Of a DNA stretch of 7,337 nucleotides, positions 1 through 5,816 are shown piece after piece. The stretch's first letter is position 1. Every line of letters starts with the position of its first letter. The translations under genes were made by a program, and so were the position numbers. The notes below the pieces were generated by a model. The model had not been told where the DNA came from, searched no databases, and saw nothing but the letters and a program-made list of their open reading frames with translations. Origin of the DNA: Sphingomonadaceae bacterium (GTDB lineage: Bacteria; Pseudomonadota; Alphaproteobacteria; Sphingomonadales; Sphingomonadaceae); contig JAFAZM010000338.1 in assembly GCA_019239785.1 (NCBI GenBank), positions 1 through 7,337 of the forward strand, in the 5' to 3' direction.

Positions 1-1166
1 CGCCCCATGTCGATGAATTGGTCGATGCCGATGAGCAGGACGAGACCGGCCGTGGGCAAGCCGAACGTCGGCAAGGTCGCCGCCACGACGACCAGCGAAG
101 CGCGCGGCACGCCAGCGATCCCTTTGCTCGATACCATCAGGACCAGAAGCATCGTGATTTGCGTCGTGATGGGCATGTCGACGCCGAACGCTTGGGCGAC
201 GAACAGCGCGGCGAACGTCTGGTACATCATCGAGCCGTCCAGGTTGAACGAATAGCCGAGGGGCAGCACGAAGCTGGCGATGCGCGGCGGCACGCCGAAC
301 CGCTCCAGCGCTTCCAGGGTCCGCGGGAAGGCCGCCTCGGAGCTCGCGGTGGAGAAAGCGAGCACGATCGGATCGCGGATATAGCGCGCCAGCAGCCGCG
401 TCCGGCTCCCGGCGACCAGGAAGGCGGCGCCGAACAGCAGGATCCAGAGCAGGACGAGCCCGGCATAGAAGCTGCCCATGAAATAGCCGAAGGTGCCGAG
501 GATCGACGGGCCGTGCTCGGCGATCGTCGCCGAGACCGCGGCGAAGACCGCGATCGGCGCGAAGCGCATCACATAGTCGGTGACCTGCAGCATCACCTTG
601 GCGAGCCCCTCCATCGCCCGCACCAAGGGCCTTGCCGGCTCGCCCACCGCGGTGATCGCGACGCCGAGGAAGAGCGAGAAGACGACGATCTGCAGGATCG
701 AGTTGCTCGCCATCGCGTCGATCATCGACTGGGGGAAGATGTGCGAGACGAAGGTGGCGAAATCGAACGCCGCCCGGTCGACCCCGCTGGACGCGCTTGC
801 CGGCGGCAGCGGCAGGCCGAGGCCGACGCCCGGCTTCAACAGCGTCACCAGAATGAGGCCGAGGGTGAGCGAAACCAGGCTGGCGCCGACGAACCAGCCG
901 ACCGCCTTGAAGCCGACCCGGCCGAGAGCGGCGGTGTCGCCCATGTGCGCGATGCCGACGATCATCGTCGACAGCACCAGCGGCGCGATGATCATCTTGA
1001 TCAGATTCAGGAACACCGTGGTCAGGATCGAGATGTAATGGGCATAGGCCGCGAGCCTGGCGGTGCCGGCCGGCGTGCCGTCCCCGACCGTGGCATTGAT
1101 CGCCCAGCCGACCAATATGCCGAGCACCAGGCCGGCGAGAATGAAATAGGTCAGCTTCCTGGCCAT
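1..1166 (-). CDS. Dicarboxylate/amino acid:cation symporter (DAACS/SDF family), 3' end outside window
   Basis: This is a secondary transporter of the inner membrane that co-imports C4-dicarboxylates or acidic amino acids with Na+ or H+ (DctA/GltP/GltPh family). The 388 visible residues show the family landmarks. A serine-rich re-entrant hairpin 1 reads STASSEAAFP (272-281). The TM7 motif NLDGS (308-312) matches the NMDGT motif. Hairpin 2 reads SSKGIAGVP (346-354). TM8 begins IDQFIDMG (381-388), and the next partial codon, CG-, fits the substrate-binding arginine of the DMxR motif. About 30-60 residues are therefore missing beyond the window. The ATG at 1166 is preceded by GGGGGA seven bases upstream (1174-1179), a good ribosome binding site, and the protein opens MARKLTYFILAG as in relatives. 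A TTGACC at 1216-1221 could be a -35 box, but the -10 at the right distance is poor. Family assignment is secure. The substrate (dicarboxylate versus glutamate/aspartate) is not decidable here, so no symbol is given. Confidence 0.95.
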   Translation of the reverse strand, partial: MARKLTYFILAGLVLGILVGWAINATVGDGTPAGTARLAAYAHYISILTTVFLNLIKMIIAPLVLSTMIVGIAHMGDTAALGRVGFKAVGWFVGASLVSLTLGLILVTLLKPGVGLGLPLPPASASSGVDRAAFDFATFVSHIFPQSMIDAMASNSILQIVVFSLFLGVAITAVGEPARPLVRAMEGLAKVMLQVTDYVMRFAPIAVFAAVSATIAEHGPSILGTFGYFMGSFYAGLVLLWILLFGAAFLVAGSRTRLLARYIRDPIVLAFSTASSEAAFPRTLEALERFGVPPRIASFVLPLGYSFNLDGSMMYQTFAALFVAQAFGVDMPITTQITMLLVLMVSSKGIAGVPRASLVVVAATLPTFGLPTAGLVLLIGIDQFIDMG

Positions 1167-1239
1167 GATGCGGTCCCCCGAGTCAGGCGTCTGAGGAAGC
1201 CGATTGCGGCGGCGGGGTCAAGGCGGACAGCGCGATCAC

Positions 1240-1385
1240 CCCCTCTCCCATTTGGGGAGAGGGGGGCGGCCCGCCGCGAAGCGGTGGGAGGGGTGAGGGC
1301 AGACCTGGATCAGATCACCGCCGCCGAAGCCCTCACCCTCCCGGCCTTCGGCCGGGTTTCCCTCTCCCCAAAAATGGGAGAGGGA
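1240..1385. repeat. Composite inverted repeat, copy 1 (REP/MITE-like, four hairpins)
   Basis: This 146-bp element lies between the proline-rich gene and the symporter. It has two arms in inverted orientation around a 28-bp unpaired centre (1301-1328). Each arm contains an outer hairpin A, an inner hairpin B and a G-rich box. Left arm: A at 1241-1263 (CCCTCTCCC pairing GGGAGAGGG), B at 1270-1288 (CCCGCCGC, loop GAA, GCGGTGGG with one G.T pair), then box GGGAGGGGTGAGGGC (1286-1300). Right arm, as inverse complement: box GCCCTCACCCTCCC (1329-1342), B at 1340-1356 (CCCGGCC, loop TTC, GGCCGGG), A at 1360-1384. It resembles the CCCTCTCCC...GGGTGAGGG repeats that I recall from intergenic regions of many proteobacteria; that family link is from memory. 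It ends 13 bp past the stop of the gene at 1398. Read from the minus strand, no U-tract follows the hairpin, so a 3'-end stabiliser or Rho-linked role fits better than an intrinsic terminator. Confidence 0.85.
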
Positions 1386-1397
1386 ATTCGACAGCCT

Positions 1398-2147
1398 CTA
1401 TTTGGGCGGGTTCGGCGGCTGCTCCGTATTCGTGGGCAGCGGTCGGCGGATGCGGCGCGGCGGCGCATTCTGGCCGGTCTGCGGCCGCACGGCCGTCGGC
1501 GCGATCGATTGCGGCCGCGTGACGGTCGGACGGACGATCGTCGTCGTCGGCCGCGAAGGCTGGAGCACGGCGCCCGGCCTCGGTTGCGTGGCCGGCGGCA
1601 TGGGCCTGGTCGACGGCGGCTGCAGCGGCGGGAGATGGATGGACGGGGGCCGCCGCGGCGGGATCAGGGTCACCGGGGGGCCGGGCGGCGGCACGTAGAG
1701 GACCGGAGGGCGACGCGGAGGCGGATTGCGCATCGGCGGCGGGGGCGCCGGCTCGGCGCCGAGGGGCGGCTTGGCTGGCGAGGGCGGCGTCGCGACGATG
1801 GTGGGCGGCGGCGGCCGGTGAACCACCACGCCCGGCGGCGCGCGCGGCGGTGCCGGCCGCGCCGGCTGGGACGGCGGCGGAGCGGGCTGCGTCGGCGCGG
1901 CAGGCGCGGGCTGGGGCGTTGCCGCGGGCGCCGCCGGAATCTCCTCGACCGGGGTGACTTCCCAGCGCGTCGGCCGCGCCTCGAGCTGGTTGACCCGCGC
2001 CTGGAGCAGGTCGCGCTGGTCGACCAGGGCCTGGACCTTGGTTGCCGCCCAGATTGCGAGCCCGGTCGCGCCGCCGGCTGCCAGGAGCTGGAAGGCGAGC
2101 AATGTCCAGGCGCTGCGCACGAAGCGCCGGTTGGTCGGCCCGCTCAT
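1398..2147 (-). CDS. Proline-rich single-span membrane protein, partner of the TIR protein
   Basis: I do not recognise this 249-residue protein as a named family. The N-terminus carries R7, R8 and R11, followed by one hydrophobic segment (about 13-35) and a short amphipathic, coiled-coil-like stretch (about 36-58, with QALVDQRDLLQARVNQLEA). The rest, from about residue 66 to the end, is extremely rich in proline, alanine and arginine, with no visible cysteine and no folded-domain signature. By the positive-inside rule the N-terminus is cytosolic and the long tail lies outside the inner membrane. A 20-residue periodic unit is visible: PPRRPPVLYVPPPGPP (143-158) against PPRRPPSIHLPPLQPP (163-178). 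The tail resembles TonB-type proline spacers, but there is no TonB C-terminal domain. Its ATG overlaps the TIR gene's stop codon as ATGA, which indicates translational coupling. No strong Shine-Dalgarno is seen, which also fits coupling. The stop is TAG at 1398-1400. The gene is probably real given the coupling and membrane anchor; its function is unknown. Confidence 0.75.
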   Translation of the reverse strand: MSGPTNRRFVRSAWTLLAFQLLAAGGATGLAIWAATKVQALVDQRDLLQARVNQLEARPTRWEVTPVEEIPAAPAATPQPAPAAPTQPAPPPSQPARPAPPRAPPGVVVHRPPPPTIVATPPSPAKPPLGAEPAPPPPMRNPPPRRPPVLYVPPPGPPVTLIPPRRPPSIHLPPLQPPSTRPMPPATQPRPGAVLQPSRPTTTIVRPTVTRPQSIAPTAVRPQTGQNAPPRRIRRPLPTNTEQPPNPPK

Positions 2148-2797
2148 CGCCGCGACGCCAGGCTGATGCGGATGAGGACGAAGGCGGCGAGCGCGAGCAG
2201 GATCACGGCGAGCCCGAGCCCGGCAAGGGCGAGGGCGCTGAACGCGGCCGGCGCCATGCGGCCCGCAGCGACGGCCGCGATCGCGACCGCCATCAGCGCC
2301 GCCAGCGCGATCGCCGCCCAGCCGATCAGTGCGATCCGGCCGAAGCCCTGCAATGCCGGGCCGGATCGCGGCGCAGCGGCGAAATCGGCGGCGCCGCCGC
2401 CTCGCTCGCCGCGCAGCCGGCCCGCCACATTCGTATCGAATTCGTGCCAGAGCGTCCCCTGGCGCTCGCCGCGCCAGCGCGTGAAATCGAGATGGCTGAG
2501 CGCGCTGAAGGGCAAAGGAAGCCGCGTCCCGTCCAGGTTGATCTGCACCAGCTTGCCCGAATCAAGCGCCTCGTTCGCTTCGGCCCGGACCCAGAGCGAC
2601 TGCCGCGCCGGCTTCGACCAGGCGACCACCACGCACGCCGCGGCGTCGAGCTCGGCCTCGATCACCATCGCATAATCGTCGGAGGCGGTCAGGGCCTTGT
2701 CCCACCAGAGACTGTAGCCGCCGGCCTCGAGCGCGCCGCCGATCGCCTCGATCCGCTGCTGCGTCGGCCGCGCGTAGGACAGGAAGACGTCCGCCAT
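2144..2797 (-). CDS. TIR-domain protein with two C-terminal transmembrane helices
   Basis: Residues 1 to about 125 form a bacterial TIR (TIR_2-type) domain. Strand A with the box 1 motif reads DVFLSYAR (3-10). GYSLWWDKAL (27-36) is the BB-loop region, ACVVVAWS (54-61) is a core strand, and SLWVRAEA (67-74) places a glutamate at position 73. That is where TIR NAD+ hydrolases carry their catalytic Glu. The domain closes with KLVQINLDGTRLPLPF (82-97). A linker (about 126-152) leads to two hydrophobic helices (about 154-178 and 183-209) and a basic tail ending SLASRR, so the TIR domain should be cytosolic. The 217 residues contain no WD40, TPR or other sensor domain, unlike many alphaproteobacterial TIR proteins. 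The stop overlaps the start of the proline-rich gene by 4 bp. No ribosome binding site precedes the ATG at 2797; a candidate promoter suggests a leaderless transcript. TIR assignment is strong. NADase activity, signalling role or defence role is inference. Confidence 0.9.
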   Translation of the reverse strand: MADVFLSYARPTQQRIEAIGGALEAGGYSLWWDKALTASDDYAMVIEAELDAAACVVVAWSKPARQSLWVRAEANEALDSGKLVQINLDGTRLPLPFSALSHLDFTRWRGERQGTLWHEFDTNVAGRLRGERGGGAADFAAAPRSGPALQGFGRIALIGWAAIALAALMAVAIAAVAAGRMAPAAFSALALAGLGLAVILLALAAFVLIRISLASRR

Positions 2798-2803
2798 TTC
2801 GGC

Positions 2804-2832
2804 AGCGTATCAAAGATGCGGGGCGCTGTCGC
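2804..2832 (-). promoter_or_regulatory. Candidate promoter of the TIR/proline-rich pair, leaderless
   Basis: Read on the minus strand there is GCGACA (2832-2827), a 17-bp spacer, then TACGCT (2809-2804) six bases before the ATG at 2797. That spacing would start transcription at or next to the first base of the start codon, which would explain the missing Shine-Dalgarno. Both boxes match the consensus only partly. The call rests mainly on spacing and on the same arrangement before the two plus-strand genes. Confidence 0.35.
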
Positions 2833-2846
2833 GGGCGGCGGTCTGA

Positions 2847-3014
2847 TATTCCCCTCTCCCGTTTCGGGGAGAGGGAGGGGCCCGCTCGCGAAGCGAGTGG
2901 GAGGGTGAGGGCAGGGCGGCGTCAAGGGGCCCTGGCGATTACTCTCGCACGTCTGGCCCTCACCCTGCCGGCCTGCGGCCGGCGGTCCCTCTCCCCGAAA
3001 CGGGAGAGGGAATA
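2847..3014. repeat. Composite inverted repeat, copy 2 (REP/MITE-like, four hairpins)
   Basis: This 168-bp element lies between the EF-G-like gene and the TIR gene and has the same plan as the copy at 1240-1385. Left arm: hairpin A at 2852-2875 (CCCTCTCCC, inner GTTTC, GGGGAGAGGG), hairpin B at 2881-2901 (CCCGCTCGC, loop GAA, GCGAGTGGG with one G.T pair), box GGGAGGGTGAGGGC (2899-2912). A 43-bp centre (2913-2955) follows. Right arm: box GCCCTCACCCT (2956-2966), hairpin B at 2967-2983 (GCCGGCC, loop TGC, GGCCGGC), hairpin A at 2987-3010. The outer flanks extend the inverted repeat: TATT at 2847-2850 mirrors AATA at 3011-3014. The right edge lies within 10 bp of the EF-G-like gene's TGA stop. 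No open frame or transposase is inside, so movement, if any, would need an enzyme encoded elsewhere. Confidence 0.87.
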
Positions 3015-3020
3015 CGGGTC

Positions 3021-5045
3021 TCAAGCCGGCTCCAGCTCCTTCTGGACGACCTTGTCGGCAAGCACGCCGTTCAGCTCGGCGAGATGGTCGAAGGCGGCCT
3101 CGTAGGTGGCGAGGCCCTGGCTCAGCGAGCGGAGCTCGGCGTCGAAGCCCTGCATCTCCGCTTCCGGGATCAAAGCCTCGACCAGGTCCCAGCGCGACCA
3201 GCCTTCGCGCGGGCCCATGCCGAGCATCTGCCCGCGCCGGCTCGCCACTGCCGAGGTCGCCTTGGAGGTGGCGTTGCTCGGGACGGTGATGGTCACCTTC
3301 TGCACCGGCTCGAGGAGATGCGGCGTCGCCTGCGCGAGCGCTTCGGACATGCCGATCCGCCCGGCCGTCCGGAACGCGATCTCGGAGCTGTCGACGCTGT
3401 GATAGGAGCCGTCGATCAAAGTCACGGCAACGTCGACGACCGGGAAGCCGAGCGGCCCCCTGGCGAGCGCGTCGCGCACGCCGGCCTCGACCGCAGGGAT
3501 CCACTGCTTGGGGATGACGCCGCCGGTGATCTTGTCGTCGAAGCGGAAGCCTTCGCCGCGCGGCAGCGGCTTCACCTCCAGCACGCAATCGCCGAACTGG
3601 CCGTGGCCGCCCGACTGCTTCTTGTGGCGGCCGCGCTGGGTGACGGTCTTGCGGATCGATTCCTTGTAGCCGACCGCCGGCTGGTGGGAATCGACCGGCA
3701 CGCCGTAGCGCCGCTTCAGCCGGTCGAGCGTGACGCGGAGGTGCTCGTCGTTGACGCCGCGCAGCCTGGTCTCGTGCATCGCCTCGTCCTGCTCCCAGAC
3801 CAGGGCCTGGTCCTCCTCGGTCAATTTGTGCAGCGCGGTCGAGAGGCGCACGTCGTCCTTGCGGTCCTTGGTCGAGATGGCGAGCGCATAATTGCGCACC
3901 GGCTGGCCGGCCTCGGGAGTCGGCGGCGCCTTGCCGGCGGCCAGCCATTCGCCGGCATGGACGCCTTCCAGCTTGGCGATCGCGACGACGTCGCCGGCTT
4001 TGGCCTCGGCGAGCTTCACCGTCTTCTCGCCCTGGACGGCGAAGAGCGTGCCGATCCGGACGGACTCGCCGCCGCTGCTCTTCAATTCCTGACCTTCCTT
4101 CAGGCCGCCGCCGAAGACGCGGGCATAGGAGAGCCGCCCCATCGCGCCGCCATGGCTGACCTTGAAGACGAAGGCGCAGGCGCCGGTCGCGCCGAGCCGC
4201 TCCGCCGCCGCATCGGGGGCGGGGGCCTCGTGGCGCAAAGCCTTCATCAGCCGGCGGATGCCGAAGCCGTTCTGTGCAGAGCCGAACAGGACCGGGACGA
4301 TCTGCCCCTGGCCGGTCTCCTTGGCGAGATCGTCGAACACGGTCTGCCGGTCCGGCACCTCGTCCATCAGCAATTGCTCGAGCAGGGTGTCGTCATGGTC
4401 GGCGAGCTGCTCCAGCATATGGGTGCGTTCCAGCGCCTCGCGGTCGGCGAGGTCGGCCGGGATGTCCTTCTGCTCCGAAGGCTGGCCGGGCCGGTAATAA
4501 TAAGCCCGTTCCAGTGCGATATCGACGAAACCTGAGATCCGTTCGCCGTCGCGGATCGGGATCCAGCGGGCGATCAGGGGCGAGGTGCTCATCGGCTGCA
4601 GCGCTTCGAGCAGCGACTGGATCGAGCCGCGGGCCTGGTCGATCTTGTTGACGAAGATCATGTGCGGGATGCCGAGCGCCTCCAGCCGCCGCAGGGTCGG
4701 CTCGGCGAGCAGGGCGCGGGCCGAATCGGGGTCGACCACGACCAGAGCGAGGTCGGCCGCGGCCATGCCGAGCGCGCCGTCGGCGGCGAAGCCGACCGAG
4801 CCGGGCGCGTCGATCAGTGCGTAGCGGTCGCCCATATAATCGTAATGGACGAGGTTGAGCTCGGTCGAGCCGCCGCGGGCGCGGGCTTCGGGGCTGGCAT
4901 CCCCGACGCTCGAGCCGTCAGCCACCGAACCCTGACGCCCGATCGCACCGGCCGCAAAAAGAAGGGCCTCGGCTAGGCTGGTCTTACCCGCCCCGCCGGG
5001 GCCCACGAGCGCGATGGTTCTGGTGCCTGCAGCTCTGGTGGGCAT
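3021..5045 (-). CDS. Elongation factor G-like translational GTPase
   Basis: This 674-residue protein has the EF-G domain order and is close to EF-G length, but belongs to the divergent bacterial EF-G-like branch. The P-loop is GPGGAGKTS (15-23), NKID (133-136) is G4 and GSA (255-257) is G5. The switch II motif reads DAPGSVGF (79-86), so the histidine of canonical DTPGH, needed for fast GTP hydrolysis on the ribosome, is Ser83. Domain II starts near HGGAMGRLSYARVFGG (298-313). Domain IV shows SGGHGQFG (478-485) and GSYHSVDSS (546-554). Domain V holds EPVQKVTITVP (579-589) and RRG (603-605). The ATG at 5045 has AAGGAG (5057-5052) six bases upstream, an almost ideal ribosome binding site. Composite repeat copy 2 begins 7-10 bp after the stop. 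It is unlikely to be the cell's main fusA, which is normally in the str operon. Its cellular role is unsettled; it may assist translation or ribosome handling under particular conditions. Confidence 0.93.
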   Translation of the reverse strand: MPTRAAGTRTIALVGPGGAGKTSLAEALLFAAGAIGRQGSVADGSSVGDASPEARARGGSTELNLVHYDYMGDRYALIDAPGSVGFAADGALGMAAADLALVVVDPDSARALLAEPTLRRLEALGIPHMIFVNKIDQARGSIQSLLEALQPMSTSPLIARWIPIRDGERISGFVDIALERAYYYRPGQPSEQKDIPADLADREALERTHMLEQLADHDDTLLEQLLMDEVPDRQTVFDDLAKETGQGQIVPVLFGSAQNGFGIRRLMKALRHEAPAPDAAAERLGATGACAFVFKVSHGGAMGRLSYARVFGGGLKEGQELKSSGGESVRIGTLFAVQGEKTVKLAEAKAGDVVAIAKLEGVHAGEWLAAGKAPPTPEAGQPVRNYALAISTKDRKDDVRLSTALHKLTEEDQALVWEQDEAMHETRLRGVNDEHLRVTLDRLKRRYGVPVDSHQPAVGYKESIRKTVTQRGRHKKQSGGHGQFGDCVLEVKPLPRGEGFRFDDKITGGVIPKQWIPAVEAGVRDALARGPLGFPVVDVAVTLIDGSYHSVDSSEIAFRTAGRIGMSEALAQATPHLLEPVQKVTITVPSNATSKATSAVASRRGQMLGMGPREGWSRWDLVEALIPEAEMQGFDAELRSLSQGLATYEAAFDHLAELNGVLADKVVQKELEPA

Positions 5046-5134
5046 ATGCGTCTCCTTCGTTGCCGCGCCTGCGGGTCCGCGAAGAAGACGCGGCCGCGCG
5101 CCTTTTGGGAAACGGGCAGCTTCGGCCTCTCGGC

Positions 5135-5157
5135 GGGGAAGTGCAAGGGGGGAAGTG
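5135..5157. promoter_or_regulatory. Direct 9-bp repeat in the divergent intergenic region
   Basis: GGGGAAGTG occurs at 5135-5143 and again at 5149-5157, 14 bp start to start, between the divergent EF-G-like gene and the small gene at 5205. Nothing else obvious stands out in the 5046-5204 spacer apart from the plus-strand candidate promoter. On the minus strand TTGCAC (5146-5141) could be a -35 for the EF-G-like gene, but the matching -10 (GAAGCT, 5123-5118) is poor. The pair could be a regulator half-site array or chance in G-rich DNA. Confidence 0.25.
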
Positions 5158-5169
5158 ACGGCTCGTCGC

Positions 5170-5198
5170 TTGCCGCTGCGCCGCTCGCCGCTTAGGCT
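5170..5198 (+). promoter_or_regulatory. Candidate leaderless promoter of the small gene at 5205
   Basis: TTGCCG (5170-5175), a 17-bp spacer and TAGGCT (5193-5198) lie six bases before the ATG at 5205, so the start point would fall at the start codon itself. The TTGNCG-type -35 fits alphaproteobacterial housekeeping promoters; the -10 is a partial match. No clear Shine-Dalgarno precedes this gene, which agrees with a leaderless message. Confidence 0.4.
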
Positions 5199-5204
5199 GG
5201 CCCA

Positions 5205-5753
5205 ATGATAATGAGCCTCGCTTTACTGCTCGCCGCGGCCGACCCGCCGACCCTCTATCAGCGGATCCGGCAGCATTATATCGCCGACCCGGCCGCCTTC
5301 GCTTCGCTCGGCCGGCCCGCGCCGCAGATGGCCGAAATCGCCTGGCTGGTCGGCACCTGGGACGTGTCGGCCGTGGTGGACGAGCAGGGCGCCCCGCCCT
5401 CGTCCGGAACCAGCGTGATCTCGCCCGCCTTCGGGGGCGCCTGGCTCGAGGTCCGGGACACATATCCCGGCGCGCTGAACCTGGCCTATCTCGGCTACAG
5501 CACGGCCGAGGGGCGCTGGATCGTGGTCGCTTTGGACAATCTGATGAACGCCAGCCGCAGCGGCGCGCCCGCCTGGGCGAACGGCCGCATCACCTTCGAA
5601 GGCGATTATCTCATTCTCGGCATGCCGGCGCATCTGCGCCAGACCATCGAGCGGCAAAGCGATCACGCGTTCAGCGTCGTCACGGAGGAGCTCGTCGGCG
5701 AACGCTGGAGCCGGGTCGCCTCCCGCTATTATCGCCGCCACGCCGCGCACTGA
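5205..5753 (+). CDS. Small DUF1579-like protein with signal-like N-terminus
   Basis: This 182-residue protein is of unknown function. After a short hydrophobic start (MIMSLALLLAAA, 1-12) comes DPPTLYQRIRQHY, a helical linker, and then a beta-rich region opening with AEIAWLVGTWDVS (43-55). It has spaced aromatic and glycine positions: FGGAWLEVRDTYPG (76-89), LAYLGYSTAEGRW (93-105) and SRYYRR (173-178). The LVGTW opening, the GG-W segment and the length recall the DUF1579/lipocalin-like beta-barrel families; I rate that as likely but not certain. The N-terminus could be a signal peptide cut near AAA|D, although it lacks the usual positive charge and is very short, so cytosolic retention is possible. 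An in-frame TAG at 5193-5195 fixes the start at the ATG at 5205 or the second ATG at 5211. It is divergent from the EF-G-like gene and 63 bp upstream of alaS in the same direction. The TGA at 5751 is also the upstream stop in the alaS frame. Confidence 0.85.
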   Translation: MIMSLALLLAAADPPTLYQRIRQHYIADPAAFASLGRPAPQMAEIAWLVGTWDVSAVVDEQGAPPSSGTSVISPAFGGAWLEVRDTYPGALNLAYLGYSTAEGRWIVVALDNLMNASRSGAPAWANGRITFEGDYLILGMPAHLRQTIERQSDHAFSVVTEELVGERWSRVASRYYRRHAAH

Positions 5754-5780
5754 CCTCCGCCCGCCGAGGGGGCGCTTTGC

Positions 5781-5809
5781 TTGCCGCGCCGCAGCATGTC
5801 GCTTACATC
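5781..5809 (+). promoter_or_regulatory. Candidate leaderless promoter of alaS
   Basis: TTGCCG (5781-5786), a 17-bp spacer and TACATC (5804-5809) sit seven bases before the ATG at 5817. CTTACATC matches the later six positions of the Caulobacter-type -10 GCTANAWC. The identical TTGCCG hexamer and spacing precede the small gene at 5205. If real, it would remove the upstream in-frame ATG at 5796 from the message and make 5817 the start. Confidence 0.4.
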
Positions 5810-5816
5810 GCCCCTT

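Noticed and set aside
1193..1221. Possible symporter promoter: TTGACC with a 17-bp spacer
   Set aside because: The hexamer is good but the -10 position reads TTCCTC, so it is not convincing as a separate feature.
18..2675. Very long plus-strand open frame (885 codons)
   Set aside because: It runs antisense through the symporter, the repeat and the TIR/proline-rich pair. Its product is a low-complexity Arg/Asp/Gly mix with no domain. It is a consequence of the strong GC bias.
1240..3014. CRISPR array or true insertion sequence
   Set aside because: The repeats are only two, inverted within themselves, with no regular spacers. There is no transposase frame inside or between them.
2689..3948. 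Minus-strand open frame of 419 codons crossing repeat copy 2
   Set aside because: It is a frame-shifted shadow of the EF-G-like and TIR genes; its Arg/Ala-rich product shows no family motifs.
3084..4535. Plus-strand open frame of 483 codons
   Set aside because: It is entirely antisense to the EF-G-like gene, whose motifs are unmistakable; the antisense product has no recognisable fold.
5758..5778. Possible terminator after the small gene (CGCCC...GGGCG followed by CTTT)
   Set aside because: There are only five base pairs with a poor T-run, and it runs up to the candidate alaS -35. It is too weak to call.
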